A stretch of 64,000 nucleotides of DNA from Phenylobacterium conjunctum (GCF_042679085.1 NZ_JBHTLQ010000007.1:58622-122621); one strand, 5' to 3'. Counted from the first letter of the stretch, positions 24,615-34,480 are shown. Translations and numbers: made by a program. Notes: generated by a model from the letters alone, not told the origin.

Positions 24615-24675
24615 GCGCGGCGGTGCGGCGTCCGCTCAGTACGCGAGCAGTAGGGCGCTAAACCTCCACCCCACG

Positions 24676-24780
24676 TCATCCTCCGGGCGCCCGCAGGGCG
24701 ATCCGGGGGACCCATGGGACGGCCTGAACATCAGCTTGGGTCCCCCGGATCCTTGCTGACGCAAAGACCGGAGGATGATG
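24676..24780. repeat. Palindromic intergenic element, about 105 bp
   Basis: Outer arms TCATCCTCCGG (24676-24686) and CCGGAGGATGA (24768-24778) and inner arms of 15 bp (GATCCGGGGGACCCA at 24700-24714; its exact complement at 24737-24751) form a nested cruciform. It occupies the 317-bp gap 24580-24896; the remaining 24781-24896 shows only the ribosome site GAGGG of the next gene. Confidence 0.75.
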
Positions 24781-24896
24781 GGGTTTTGGGTGAGCGGGGC
24801 TGGGGCATTCTTTGGCTACACGCTCAATCCCGCACAGCCACGCTTGCCACGTCACAGTGTGACGTTAGGGTCGCCGCGGCTTTTTGTGAGGGTTTG

Positions 24897-26732
24897 ATGC
24901 GTCATCGATTTTTCTCCGCTGCGGCCCTGGCCGCGTTGATGGTGGGCGTTCCGGTTGGGGCGCTGGCGCAAGCGGCTCCGGCTCCGGCGGTGGTCGCGCC
25001 GGCGACGTCCGAGGACGCGCGGCTGCTGGCGTTTCTGGACGCGCAGTTCGACGAGGAGCTGGCGATGCGGCCGCAGCTGGCCACCCGGCTGGGCCTGAAG
25101 CTGGGCGAGGACAAGCTGGATGACATCAGCGACGCCGGGCTCCTGAAACGCCTGGAGTGGCGCCGGGCCAGCGTGGCGAAGATGAAGGCCGGGTTTGATC
25201 GGGCGAAGCTCTCGCCGATGATGCAGGCCAACTACGACATCTGGGCCCTTGAGCTCGCCCGCGCGGAGACGACCTACAAGTTCCGGCGCTATCAGCCGCC
25301 GTTCTATTCGTTCCTGTACTCGGTGCATTCCGAGCTGCCGAACTTCCTGATCAACACCCATGTGGTGCGGGACAAGGCCGACATGGCCGCCTATGTGGCG
25401 CGGCTGAAGGCCATGCCGGGGGTGCTGGATACGGCGATCGCCCAGTCCAAGGCCGCGAGCGCCGAAGGGATCCGGGCGCCGAAGTTCGAGATCGAGCGGG
25501 TGATTTCGGGGTCGAAGACCCTGACCTACGGCGCGCCGTTCGGGGACGGGGCGGACTCGCCGCTGTGGGCCGACGCCAAGGCCAAGGTGGCCAAGCTGCA
25601 GGCCTCGGGCGGGGCGACGCAGGCCGAGGCCGACGCGATGCTGGCCGACGCCAAGGCCGCGATCCTGGAGCTGTCGCCGGCCTATGGGCGGGTGATCGCC
25701 TGGGCGCAAGCCGAGCTGCCGACCGCGCCCAGCGGCCGGACCGGGGCCATCTCCCTGCTGGGCGGGGCGGACTGGTACGCGGCCATCCTGAAGATCAACA
25801 CCACCACCGACATGACGCCGGAGGAGGTGCACCAGACGGGCCTGAAGGAAGTGGCGCGGATCGAGGCGGCGCAGGATGCGCTGGCCCGCCAGGCCGGGTT
25901 CGCCGACCGCGAGGCCTTCTATGCGGAGCGGGCCAAGCTTTATCCGCCCACGGACTGGACCGACGCCCTGCGCGCCGACTACCTGGCCAAGGCCAACGCG
26001 GCCATCGCCAAGACCCGCACCCTGCTGCCGGACTGGTTCGGCCTGTTGCCGGCCTACAAGGTCGAGGTGGTGCGCGAGCCGGCGTTCAGCGAGGTGGCCG
26101 GCGGGGCGGCGCACGCCGCGGGACCGAGCCCGGACGGCGCGCGCCCGGGGCGCGTCTATGTGCACCTGGTGGGCAAGACCGATGACCCGGCCGATCTCTA
26201 CAACCTGATGTGCCACGAGGGCGTTCCGGGCCACGTGATGCAGGGCGACATCCAGGTGCGCCAGACGGGCACGCCGAAGTTCCGCAAGGCCTATGGCTAT
26301 GTGGCCTATGGCGAGGGCTGGGCGCTCTATACCGAGGCCCTGTGCAAGGAGATGGGGGTCTATCCGGACGTGGCCGCCGACTTCATGCGGCTGGACGCCG
26401 AGCTGTTCCGGGCCGCGCGGCTGGTGGTCGACACCGGCATCCACGCCAAGGGTTGGACCGAGGATCAGGCCGTCGACTACATGATGAAGACCGGCCGCCG
26501 GCCCGCCGACCAGGCGCGCTCGGAAGTGCGGCGCTACATCACCCTGCCGGGGCAGGCGACGGGCTACAAGATCGGCATGATCAAGATTGTGGCCCTGCGC
26601 CAGAAGGCGGAACAAGCCCTGGGGCCGAAGTTCGACATCAAGGGCTTCCACGACCTGATCGTCGGCTCAGGCTCGACGCCGCTGACGGTGCTGGAGGCGC
26701 GGGTGGACGACTGGATCGCCACGCGGAAGTAG
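24897..26732 (+). CDS. Secreted DUF885 family metallopeptidase-like protein
   Basis: A 611-aa protein with a signal peptide (about 1-24, ending GALA) and a DUF885 domain. The gluzincin-like motif HEGVPGH is at 440-446 (HExxxGH form seen in this family), followed by GEGWALYTE with Glu473 as likely third zinc ligand. C-terminal YKIGMIKIVALRQKAEQALG also matches. Members resemble M3/M32-type carboxypeptidases and are likely periplasmic peptidases. The ATG at 24897 follows GAGGG. It converges with an M20 peptidase gene, also secreted; both may serve peptide scavenging. Confidence 0.9.
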   Translation: MRHRFFSAAALAALMVGVPVGALAQAAPAPAVVAPATSEDARLLAFLDAQFDEELAMRPQLATRLGLKLGEDKLDDISDAGLLKRLEWRRASVAKMKAGFDRAKLSPMMQANYDIWALELARAETTYKFRRYQPPFYSFLYSVHSELPNFLINTHVVRDKADMAAYVARLKAMPGVLDTAIAQSKAASAEGIRAPKFEIERVISGSKTLTYGAPFGDGADSPLWADAKAKVAKLQASGGATQAEADAMLADAKAAILELSPAYGRVIAWAQAELPTAPSGRTGAISLLGGADWYAAILKINTTTDMTPEEVHQTGLKEVARIEAAQDALARQAGFADREAFYAERAKLYPPTDWTDALRADYLAKANAAIAKTRTLLPDWFGLLPAYKVEVVREPAFSEVAGGAAHAAGPSPDGARPGRVYVHLVGKTDDPADLYNLMCHEGVPGHVMQGDIQVRQTGTPKFRKAYGYVAYGEGWALYTEALCKEMGVYPDVAADFMRLDAELFRAARLVVDTGIHAKGWTEDQAVDYMMKTGRRPADQARSEVRRYITLPGQATGYKIGMIKIVALRQKAEQALGPKFDIKGFHDLIVGSGSTPLTVLEARVDDWIATRK

Positions 26733-26744
26733 GGGCGGGTTCGG

Positions 26745-26767
26745 CCGGGCGGAGCAACTCCGCCCGG
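26745..26767. terminator. Hairpin between convergent peptidase genes
   Basis: CCGGGCGGAG (26745-26754) and CTCCGCCCGG (26758-26767) pair perfectly around a 3-nt loop. Only a short T-run (GTTTCC) follows on the plus strand, so it may serve as a weak bidirectional terminator. Confidence 0.5.
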
Positions 26768-26776
26768 ACCGTTTCC

Positions 26777-28192
26777 TCAGCCCTTGAGGTCGCCGTAGAT
26801 CTTCATCAGGCGATAGAGGTAGTCGCGGCTGTCATAGAGCGACTTGACCCCGATGTGCTCGTTCAGGCCGTGCATGCCGCCGCCGTCCGGGGTGATGAAC
26901 ATGCCCGAGATGCCGTAGGTCGGAATGCCGACGGGGGTGAGGAAGGCGCCGTCGGTGGCGCCGGCCGACATGGTCCGCACCTGGCTGAGGCCGGGGAACA
27001 TCTCGGCGGCCAGCTTCTCGGCCGGGCCGAGCACCTTGGGATCCAGCGGCGGCGGCGGGGCCGGCGCATTGCGCACCTCGCGGATCGCGACGCTGACCTT
27101 GGGATTGCCGATCACGTCGCTGAGCGTCTGGCGTACGGCCTCGGCGGACGTGCCGGGGAAGATGCGGCAGTTCACATTGGCACGGGCGCGCTGGGGCAGG
27201 GCGTTGGTGGCGTGGCCGGCGTCCAGCTGGGTGGCGACGCAGTTGGTGTGCAGGATCGAGTGGACGTCGATGTCCTTGTCGGCGACCGCGCGGGCGGCGG
27301 CGTCGTTGGGATCCTTCATCAGGGTGGCGAGGGCGTCGCGCAGGGCCGGCGTGCGCTGGGCCGCGGTGCGGTTGAAGAAGTCCCGGGTGGTGTCGGTGAA
27401 GGCGACCGGGAAGCGGTAGGCCTCGATGGCCGCCAGGGCGTGGACGAGATCATAGATCGCGTTGTCGGGCCGCGGGCGCGAGGAGTGGCCGCCGGGGTTG
27501 GTGACCTCGAGCGTATAGTTCTGCGACAGCTTCTCGCCGACCTGGATGCCCAGGAACAGGGGCTTGCCGTCGGGGCTGAGCGCGCCGCCGCCGCCCTCAT
27601 TGACCGCGAAGGCCGCGTCGATCAGGTCGCGCTTGTTCTTGGCGAGGTATTCCGCGCCGTTGAAGGCGCCGTTGGTCTCTTCCCCGCAGGTCAGGGCGAG
27701 CTTCAGGGTGCGGCGGGGCTTGAAGCCCTCGGTCTTGAAGCGGACCAGGGTGTCGACCCAGATGGCCGCCTGGGCTTTGTCGTCGCCGGCGCCGCGGGCG
27801 TAGAACTGGCCGTCTTCCTCGATGAGGGTGAAGGGATCGCGGGTCCAGTCCTCGCGCTTGGCCTCGACCACGTCGAGGTGGGCCAGCATCAGGACCGCCT
27901 TGGCCTTGGGATCCTTGCCCGGATAGACGGCGACGAGGCCGCCTTCCTTGGGGTGCTCAGGGACACTGAAGAAATGCAGGTCGCTGTCGGGGAAGCCGGC
28001 GGCCTTCAGGTGGGCGGCCATGCGCTCGGCGGCCAGGGTGCAGCTGCCCGAGGACAGGGTGGTGTTGGTCTCCACCAGCTCCTTGTAGAGCGCACGGAAG
28101 GCGGCCTGGTCTGGGCGCACCTGGGCTTGCGCCAGGGCCGGGGCGGCCGCGCCGGCGAGCAGGGCCGCGGCGAGGGCGAGGGGTTTGAACAT
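26777..28192 (-). CDS. Secreted M20/M25/M40 family metallopeptidase
   Basis: A 471-aa exported zinc peptidase (signal peptide about 1-21, ending ALA). Metal and catalytic residues of the M20 family are visible: His105/Asp107 in LMLAHLDVV, the bridging Asp137 in GAGDDKA, the catalytic Glu171 with Glu172 in TCGEE, and a late His in GGGMHGLNEHIG. The dimerisation lid includes NPGGHSSRP. Length and layout fit dipeptidase/carboxypeptidase members. It is divergent from the cupin gene. Confidence 0.93.
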   Translation of the reverse strand: MFKPLALAAALLAGAAAPALAQAQVRPDQAAFRALYKELVETNTTLSSGSCTLAAERMAAHLKAAGFPDSDLHFFSVPEHPKEGGLVAVYPGKDPKAKAVLMLAHLDVVEAKREDWTRDPFTLIEEDGQFYARGAGDDKAQAAIWVDTLVRFKTEGFKPRRTLKLALTCGEETNGAFNGAEYLAKNKRDLIDAAFAVNEGGGGALSPDGKPLFLGIQVGEKLSQNYTLEVTNPGGHSSRPRPDNAIYDLVHALAAIEAYRFPVAFTDTTRDFFNRTAAQRTPALRDALATLMKDPNDAAARAVADKDIDVHSILHTNCVATQLDAGHATNALPQRARANVNCRIFPGTSAEAVRQTLSDVIGNPKVSVAIREVRNAPAPPPPLDPKVLGPAEKLAAEMFPGLSQVRTMSAGATDGAFLTPVGIPTYGISGMFITPDGGGMHGLNEHIGVKSLYDSRDYLYRLMKIYGDLKG

Positions 28193-28289
28193 CTACTGGT
28201 CTCCGCAAGAGTCGTTGGAGCTTAGGCGGGGCCGGGGCCCTGGCAAGCTGTAGAGATTTGGCCGGCGGGCGCCCCTTGCCAGCGGGGGG

Positions 28290-28745
28290 ATGGCGACGCC
28301 AGAAGAGGCGATGCGCATCGATCCTGAGCACGCCGCCGCGGACGCGGTCATCGCCAAGCTGGGCCTGCAGCCGCACCCGGAGGGGGGTTGGTATCGCGAG
28401 ACCTGGCGTGCGTCGGCCGAGCCGGGCGTGCGGGCAGGCGGGACCTCGATCCTGTTCCTGCTGAAGGCCGGAGAGCGGTCTCATTGGCACCGGGTGGACG
28501 CCGACGAGCTGTGGATCTTCCAGGGCGGGCGGCCGCTGACCCTGAAGGTCGGCGGTGAGCCGACGGTCCGGCTGGGCGGCGACGTGCTGGCCGGCGATGC
28601 GCCCCAGGCGGTGGTTCCGGCCGGCGCCTGGCAGGCCGCCGAGGGGCCGGGCGAGGGCTGGAGCCTGGTGGCCTGCGTGGTTGTGCCGGGTTTTGAATTT
28701 GCGGGCTTCGAGATGGCGCCGCCCGGTTGGGAGCCTGAAGCGTGA
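28290..28745 (+). CDS. Cupin family protein, DUF985 (cupin_5)
   Basis: A 151-aa single-domain cupin of the DUF985/COG3542 type. Features include LGLQPHPEGGWYRETWRAS, SILFLLKAGERSHWHRVDADELWIFQGG and the C-terminal ACVVVPGFEFAGFEM. The His pair in the HWH motif is a likely metal site. The reaction is unknown; some relatives are linked to sugar epimerisation. The stop overlaps the methyltransferase start (GTGA), so the two are coupled. Confidence 0.88.
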   Translation: MATPEEAMRIDPEHAAADAVIAKLGLQPHPEGGWYRETWRASAEPGVRAGGTSILFLLKAGERSHWHRVDADELWIFQGGRPLTLKVGGEPTVRLGGDVLAGDAPQAVVPAGAWQAAEGPGEGWSLVACVVVPGFEFAGFEMAPPGWEPEA

Positions 28746-29416
28746 TCCGCTGGGAGCACCTGGGAACGGCGACCGTGCCGGACGGCGGCGGCGAGCTGGG
28801 GCTGATGCGGCGGGGCCAGGAGTTCTCGATCATGGCGCCTGGCGGGATCGAGCTGATGAACTCGCGCCTGAGCGGGTCTGAGGAGGCGCTGGCCAAGCTG
28901 GCGATCGAACGGGTGGGGGCGGAAGGCCACGTGCTGGTCGGCGGCTATGGCATGGGCTTCACCCTGCGCGCGGCCCTGGCGGCGCTTGGCCCCAAGAGCC
29001 AGGTGACGGTGGCCGAGCTCGTGCCCGAGGTGATCGACTGGGCCAGGGGGCCGATGGCCGAGCTGACCGCCGGCGGGCTGGACGATCCCCGGACCACGGT
29101 GGCCCTGGGCGATGTGGGCGAGCTGATCCGGGCGCGGGCAGGCGCCTATGACGCCATCCTGCTGGACGTGGACAATGGGCCGGAGGGCCTCAGCCGGCCG
29201 GCCAATGATCGCATCTACAATGGCGCGGGCCTGGCGGCGGCCAAGGCGGCCCTGCGCCCCGGCGGGGTGCTGGCGGTCTGGTCCTCGGCCCCTAGCGCCG
29301 CCTTCACCAAGCGCCTGCGCGGGGCGGGGTTCGCGGTGGAGGAGCTGAGCGTGCGGGCCAGCATTCACAAGCGCGGCGGGCGGCACACGATCTGGATGGC
29401 GAGCCAGCGCAGTTGA
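28742..29416 (+). CDS. Spermidine synthase-like methyltransferase-fold protein
   Basis: A 224-aa Rossmann-fold protein of the spermidine synthase-like type. The nucleotide-binding glycine loop is VLVGGYGMGFTLRAAL, then the acidic strand VTVAELVPEVIDWARG, and DAILLDVDNGPEG in place of the polyamine Asp region. The N-terminal small beta domain is short. It lacks the full polyamine pocket, so spermidine synthesis is doubtful; SAM binding is likely. GTG start overlapping the cupin stop. Confidence 0.82.
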   Translation: MIRWEHLGTATVPDGGGELGLMRRGQEFSIMAPGGIELMNSRLSGSEEALAKLAIERVGAEGHVLVGGYGMGFTLRAALAALGPKSQVTVAELVPEVIDWARGPMAELTAGGLDDPRTTVALGDVGELIRARAGAYDAILLDVDNGPEGLSRPANDRIYNGAGLAAAKAALRPGGVLAVWSSAPSAAFTKRLRGAGFAVEELSVRASIHKRGGRHTIWMASQRS

Positions 29417-29446
29417 CGCGCGCGCGGCCAGGAGGGACCTAGGGTC

Positions 29447-30163
29447 ATGATCAACGCCCCCAACATCCTCGTCACCGGATCCACCCGCGGCATCGGCGCC
29501 GCCATCATCGAGGCCCTGGCGCTCAAGGGCGCCCGCGTGGTCGGCCATGGCCGCACGGACGGAGACGGGGTGATCGGCGCGGACCTGTCGCAGCCTGGGG
29601 CGGCCGATGTCCTTTGGGACAAGGCGCTCACGGCCCTGGACGGCCGGATTGACGTGCTGATCAACAACGCCGGGGTGTTCGAGGCCGTGGCGGTGGACGC
29701 TGATGACCAGGCCTGGGCCGACGGCTGGGGCCGGACCATGCAGATTAACCTGCAGGCCAGCGCCGACCTGTGCCGCCGGGCGATCCTGCACTTCCGGGCG
29801 CGGGGCGAGGGCGGGCGGATCGTCAACATCGCCAGCCGGGCGGCCTATCGCGGCGACTCCCCGGCCCACTGGCACTATGCGGCGTCCAAGGCCGGCATGG
29901 TCGGCATGACCAAGTCCATCGCCCGCGGCTTCGCGATCGAGCAGATCCTGGCCTTCGCCATCTGTCCGGGTTTTGTGATGACCGGCATGGCCGAGGACTA
30001 TCTGGCCAGCCGGGGCGGCGACAAACTGTTGGCCGACATCCCGCTCGGCCGCGTCGCCGATCCGCCGGAGGTGGCCAGCGTCGCCGCCTACCTGGCGCTG
30101 GAGGCCCCGGCCTCGATGACCGGCGCGGTGATCGACGTGAACGGCGCTAGTTTCGTGCGCTGA
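29447..30163 (+). CDS. SDR family NAD(P)-dependent oxidoreductase
   Basis: A 238-aa classical short-chain dehydrogenase. It shows the cofactor loop TGSTRGIG, the NNAG motif (VLINNAGVFEA), the catalytic Ser in IVNIASRAAY and the YxxxK in HWHYAASKAG, plus the CPGFVMTGM segment after the active site. Close to 3-oxoacyl-ACP reductase-like SDRs; the true substrate is unknown. It follows the methyltransferase gene by 30 bp and may be co-transcribed. Confidence 0.92.
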   Translation: MINAPNILVTGSTRGIGAAIIEALALKGARVVGHGRTDGDGVIGADLSQPGAADVLWDKALTALDGRIDVLINNAGVFEAVAVDADDQAWADGWGRTMQINLQASADLCRRAILHFRARGEGGRIVNIASRAAYRGDSPAHWHYAASKAGMVGMTKSIARGFAIEQILAFAICPGFVMTGMAEDYLASRGGDKLLADIPLGRVADPPEVASVAAYLALEAPASMTGAVIDVNGASFVR

Positions 30164-30213
30164 TTTGATCCCACGCGTAGCGAGACGCCGGTCCGGGCGT
30201 CATCGTCACCGTC

Positions 30214-32661
30214 ATGACGACGGCGGCTGACCAGAACGACGCACAAGGCCTGAGCGCGGCTGAGGCCGCGCGGCGGCTTTCTGAGGTTGGGCCGAATGCG
30301 GCGCCGGCCCGGCGCGGGCGTGGGCTCGCGCGGATCATCGCGGAGACCCTTCGCGAGCCGATGTTCCTGCTGCTGCTGGCGGCGGCGGGGCTCTATCTGC
30401 TCCTGGGGGATTGGCGGGAAGGGATCTTCCTGTGCCTGGGGGCGACGGCGGCCTTGGGGCTGGTCATCTCGCAGGAGGCGCGCAGCGAGCGGGCCCTGGC
30501 GGCGCTGAGGGACCTGTCCCAGCCGACGGCGCGGGTGCTGCGGGACGGGGAGGTCCAGCGCATCCCGGCCCGTGAGATCGTACCCGGCGACCTGGTGCTG
30601 ATCGCCGAGGGCGAGCGGATCCCCGCCGACGGCCGGCTGGTCAGCAACGACGTGCTGGGGGTCGATGAGTCGATCCTGACCGGGGAGTCGGCCCTGGTGG
30701 ACAAGCGCCGGGCCGAGCCGGGCGATGCGCCCGCCGGAGAGACCGCGCCCGACCAGTTGTTCGCGGGGACCATGACCCTGCGCGGCCAGGGCCTGGCGCG
30801 GGTGACACGGACTGGCGCGGCCACGTCCCTGGGCCAGATCGACGCCTCGCTGGCGGGCCTGGCGGAGGAGCCGACGCCCCTGCAGCGCACCGCCGGGCGT
30901 TTGGTGGGGTGGCTGGGCGTGATGGCCCTGGCGTTCTGCGCCCTGGTCGCCCTGGCCTATGGGCTGGTGCGCGGCGCCTGGATCGATGGCGGCCTGGCGG
31001 GGCTGACGGTGGCCATCGCCCTGGTGCCCGAAGAGTTCCCCATGGTGCTGGCGGTGTTCCTGGCCCTGGGCGCGCGCCGGCTGGCGCGGCGGCGGGTGCT
31101 GGTGCGCCGCAACGCGGCCATCGAGGCCCTGGGCGGGGCGACGGTGCTGTGCGTCGACAAGACCGGCACCCTGACCGAGAACCGCATGCGCGTCGCCCGG
31201 CTGTGGCCGGAGGCGTCCGCGAACGAGCTGTGGGCCATCGGCAGACTGGCCAGCGCGCCCCGGCCCAGCGACCCCATGGACCGCGCCCTGCAGGAGGGGG
31301 CGAAACCCTCGGGGCGCGCAGCCCTGGACCCCGAGCCCAGCCGCGTCTGGCCGCTGACCGCCGAGCGCATGGCGGTGATCCAGGCCTGGCGCCAGGCGGA
31401 CGGGGTGCTGCTGGCGGCCAAGGGCGCCCCAGAGGCGATCATCGCCCTCTGCCGGTTGCCCGCCGCCGAGGCTGAGCAGGTGATGGAAGAGGTGCGCGCC
31501 CTCGCCCAGGCGGGCCTGCGAGTGCTGGGCGCTTGTGTCCGCGAGGCCCAGGCCGACGAGGCGCCCGACGCGGCCGCGTTTCGTTTCACCGGCTTGATCG
31601 GCTTCGAAGATCCCCTGCGGGCGGATGCGCCGGCGGCGATCGCCGAGGCGCGGGCGGCGGGGGTGCAGGTGATGATGATCACCGGGGATCATCCGTCCAC
31701 GGCCCTGGCTGTGGCGCGCGCGGCCGGGCTGGAGGTCGAGGCCGGGGTGCTGTTGGGCGCCGAGCTGGCGCAACTGGACGCCTCGGCCCTGGCGGCCAGG
31801 CTCGCGACCGTGCGGGTGTTCGCGCGGGTGGCGCCGGAGCAGAAGCTGGCCCTGGTCCAGGCCCTGAAGGCGCGGGGCGAGGTGGTGGTCATGACCGGCG
31901 ACGGGGTCAATGACGCGCCAGCCCTGGAGGCCGCCCACATCGGCGTGGCCATGGGGCGGCGGGGCTCGGACGTGGCGCGGGAGGCCGCGGACCTGGTGCT
32001 GCTGGACGACAGCTTCGCCTCCATCGTCGGGGGTGTGCGCCTGGGCCGGCGGATCTTCGCCAATCTGCGCCGCGCCCTGACCTATGTGACGGCGATCCAT
32101 GTGCCCGTGGCCGGGCTGGCCATAGCCCCGGTGCTGTTGGGCCTGCCGCCGCTGCTCTATCCGATGCACGTCATGTTGCTGGAACTGGCCATCGATCCGA
32201 TCTGCGCCCTGGTGTTCGAGGGCGAGCCCAGCGGGCGCAACGCCATGCGCCACCCGCCCCGCAAGCGCGAGGAAGCCCTGTTCGGAGCGGCCGAACTGCG
32301 CCGGGCGATGGTCCAGGGGCTTGGAGTGCTGGCTGCGGTGCTGGCGGTCTACCTGATCGGACTGCAGCAGGCCTCCGAGCTCCAGGCGCGCGGGGCGGCC
32401 TTCCTGGCCCTGGCCCTATCCAACCTGGTGCTCGCCCTGGCCGATGCGGCGTCTGGCGGCGGGCGGCTGTTCGGGCGGCACCGGTGGATCTTCTGGGCGA
32501 TCAGCGCGGCCCTGGCGGTGATCCTCTCGCTGGTGATGTACGTTCCCGCCCTGGCGCAGCTGTTCCGGATCGCGCCGCCGCCTGCGGCCCTGCTAGGCAT
32601 GGCGTTGGCTGCGGCGGTGGTCGGCGGCGGCTGGCCGTTGGTGGTTCGCCGGGCGGGGTGA
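30214..32661 (+). CDS. Cation-transporting P-type ATPase
   Basis: An 815-aa P-type ATPase of the P2/P3-like group (COG0474). Domain order: cytosolic N-terminus, helices near 50-85, actuator domain with LTGES, helices with the PEEFP motif on M4, phosphorylation site DKTGTLTEN (Asp315), a short nucleotide-binding domain with KGAPE, the hinge TGDGVNDAPA, then C-terminal helices. PEEFP replaces the PEGL of Ca pumps and the CPx of heavy-metal pumps, so the ion is unclear; a divalent or monovalent cation is likely. The ATG lies 51 bp after the SDR gene. It precedes the phosphate-uptake unit by about 140 bp. Confidence 0.92.
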   Translation: MTTAADQNDAQGLSAAEAARRLSEVGPNAAPARRGRGLARIIAETLREPMFLLLLAAAGLYLLLGDWREGIFLCLGATAALGLVISQEARSERALAALRDLSQPTARVLRDGEVQRIPAREIVPGDLVLIAEGERIPADGRLVSNDVLGVDESILTGESALVDKRRAEPGDAPAGETAPDQLFAGTMTLRGQGLARVTRTGAATSLGQIDASLAGLAEEPTPLQRTAGRLVGWLGVMALAFCALVALAYGLVRGAWIDGGLAGLTVAIALVPEEFPMVLAVFLALGARRLARRRVLVRRNAAIEALGGATVLCVDKTGTLTENRMRVARLWPEASANELWAIGRLASAPRPSDPMDRALQEGAKPSGRAALDPEPSRVWPLTAERMAVIQAWRQADGVLLAAKGAPEAIIALCRLPAAEAEQVMEEVRALAQAGLRVLGACVREAQADEAPDAAAFRFTGLIGFEDPLRADAPAAIAEARAAGVQVMMITGDHPSTALAVARAAGLEVEAGVLLGAELAQLDASALAARLATVRVFARVAPEQKLALVQALKARGEVVVMTGDGVNDAPALEAAHIGVAMGRRGSDVAREAADLVLLDDSFASIVGGVRLGRRIFANLRRALTYVTAIHVPVAGLAIAPVLLGLPPLLYPMHVMLLELAIDPICALVFEGEPSGRNAMRHPPRKREEALFGAAELRRAMVQGLGVLAAVLAVYLIGLQQASELQARGAAFLALALSNLVLALADAASGGGRLFGRHRWIFWAISAALAVILSLVMYVPALAQLFRIAPPPAALLGMALAAAVVGGGWPLVVRRAG

Positions 32662-32804
32662 AGCACTGTTGCGCGTGTGGGAGGGGCGCCGCGCCTGGGG
32701 CCGATTCCGGGGCGGGCGAGAACAATCGTCCGTGATCGAACGGCGTTTACACACCGCGCGACCGGGCGTAGGCCAAGGCTGATTTCCTCTTGCGAGTCTT
32801 AGAC

Positions 32805-33449
32805 ATGCTGAACTGGCTTCAGGCCCTGATGCCCAAGGAAGAGAAGTTCTTTGATCTCTTCGAGGCCCACGCCAAGACCCTGGTCCTTGGGGCCGAGGCT
32901 CTGCGCGACGTGCTGAAGGGCGGCGAGGGCGTGACGGCGGCCTGCCATGCGGTGGCGCGTTACGAGAACGACGCCGACGGCGTGGCCCGAGAGGTGATGC
33001 TGGCGGTGCGCCGCAGCTTCATCACCCCCTTCGATCGGTCCGACATTCACGCCCTGATCAGCTCGATGGATGACGCCATCGACCAGATGCACAAGACGGC
33101 CAAGGCGATCACGCTCTACGAGGTGCGCACCTTCGCACCCGACATGCAGGCCCTGGGCGACATCGTGGTGCGCATGGCCGGCCTGACGGCCGAGGCCACC
33201 CCGATGCTGCGCAACCTGCGCGCCAATTCCTCGCGGCTGAACGCCCTGTCCGAGCAGATCGCGACGCTGGAGGAAGAGAGCGACCAGCTGCACGACGCCG
33301 GTCTCGCCACCCTGTTCAAGGCCACGCCCAAGGACGACGCGCTCAGCTTCATCATCGGCGCCGAGATCTATGAGCACCTGGAGAAGGTGGCTGACCGGTT
33401 CGAGGACGTCGCCAACCGGATGAGCTCCGTCCTGATCGAGCATCTGTAG
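32805..33449 (+). CDS. DUF47 (PhoU-like) phosphate transport regulator
   Basis: A 214-aa all-helical PhoU-like protein of the DUF47/COG1392 family. The N-terminal LMPKEEKFFDLFEAHA and the central FDRSDIHALISSMDDAIDQMHKTAKAI are diagnostic. These proteins are partners of Pit transporters. The ATG at 32805 fits the family start; a TTG at 32790 would add five residues. The Pit gene follows after 14 bp on the same strand, giving a clear operon. Confidence 0.92.
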   Translation: MLNWLQALMPKEEKFFDLFEAHAKTLVLGAEALRDVLKGGEGVTAACHAVARYENDADGVAREVMLAVRRSFITPFDRSDIHALISSMDDAIDQMHKTAKAITLYEVRTFAPDMQALGDIVVRMAGLTAEATPMLRNLRANSSRLNALSEQIATLEEESDQLHDAGLATLFKATPKDDALSFIIGAEIYEHLEKVADRFEDVANRMSSVLIEHL

Positions 33450-33463
33450 GCGAGGCCTGGCCG

Positions 33464-34480
33464 GTGGATTTCCTCACCTACAGCCCGGTGCTGCTGTTCC
33501 TGATCTTCGTGGCGCTCAGCTTCGACTTCCTGAACGGCCTGCATGATGCGGCCAACTCCATCGCGACCATCGTGTCGACCCGGGTGCTGCCGCCCTTCTA
33601 TGCGGTGTTCTGGGCGGCGTTCTTCAACTTCATCGCCTTCCTGTTCTTCGGCCTGCACGTGGCGAATACGGTGGGCAAGGGGATCATCGACCCGGCGATC
33701 ATCGACGACGCGGTGATCTTCGGCGCCCTGGGCGGCGCCATCGCCTGGAACGTGATCACCTGGCTGGCCGGCATCCCATCCTCCAGCTCACACGCCCTGA
33801 TCGGCGGCCTGCTGGGGGCGGGCATGGCCAAGGCCGGCGGCCTGTCGCCGGTGCTGTGGGAAGGCGTGCGCAAGACCGTGGCCGGCATCGTTGTGTCGCC
33901 GGCGGTGGGCTTCACCCTGGCGATCCTGCTGGCGGTGATCGTGGCCTGGCTGTTCGTGCGCGCCACCCCGGCCTTTGGCGACAGCGTGTTCCGCAAGCTG
34001 CAGTTCGTCTCGGCCTCGCTCTATTCCCTGGGTCATGGGGGCAATGACGCCCAGAAAACCATGGGCGTAATCACCGTGCTGCTGTTCGCCCACGGCGAGC
34101 TGAAGGGCGACTTCCACGTGCCGCTGTGGGTGGTTCTGTCCTGCCAGGCGGCGATGGCGCTGGGCACCTTGATGGGCGGCTGGCGGATCGTCCACACCAT
34201 GGGCTCCAAGATCACCCGGCTGACGCCGCAACAGGGCTTCTGCGCTGAGACCGGCGGGGCGATCACCCTGTTCCTGGCCACGCACCTGGGCGTGCCGGTC
34301 TCGACCACCCACACCATCACCGGCGCCATCGTCGGCGTCGGCGCGGCGCGACGGACCAGCGCCGTGCGCTGGGGCGTGGCGGGCGGCATCGTCTGGGCCT
34401 GGATCATCACCCTACCGATGGCGGGGCTGATCGGCGCGGGCTGTTACGTCCTGGCCAAGCTGGTCGGGCGCATCGGCTGA
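33464..34480 (+). CDS. pit: Inorganic phosphate transporter, Pit family
   Basis: A 338-aa multi-helix symporter for phosphate (as metal-phosphate with protons). Both halves of the repeated Pit signature are visible: FDFLNGLHDAANSIATIV near the N-terminus and SLGHGGNDAQKTMGVI in the middle, plus GIPSSSSHALIGGLLG and GVPVSTTHTITGAIVG. The start is GTG at 33464. It lies 14 bp after DUF47, its usual regulator. The Nudix gene start overlaps its stop by 1 bp. Confidence 0.95.
   Translation: MDFLTYSPVLLFLIFVALSFDFLNGLHDAANSIATIVSTRVLPPFYAVFWAAFFNFIAFLFFGLHVANTVGKGIIDPAIIDDAVIFGALGGAIAWNVITWLAGIPSSSSHALIGGLLGAGMAKAGGLSPVLWEGVRKTVAGIVVSPAVGFTLAILLAVIVAWLFVRATPAFGDSVFRKLQFVSASLYSLGHGGNDAQKTMGVITVLLFAHGELKGDFHVPLWVVLSCQAAMALGTLMGGWRIVHTMGSKITRLTPQQGFCAETGGAITLFLATHLGVPVSTTHTITGAIVGVGAARRTSAVRWGVAGGIVWAWIITLPMAGLIGAGCYVLAKLVGRIG

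Noticed and set aside
24586..24780. Possible CRISPR-like repeats
   Set aside because: The repeats are palindromic pairs without regular spacing or multiple direct copies, so they are hairpin elements and not a CRISPR array.
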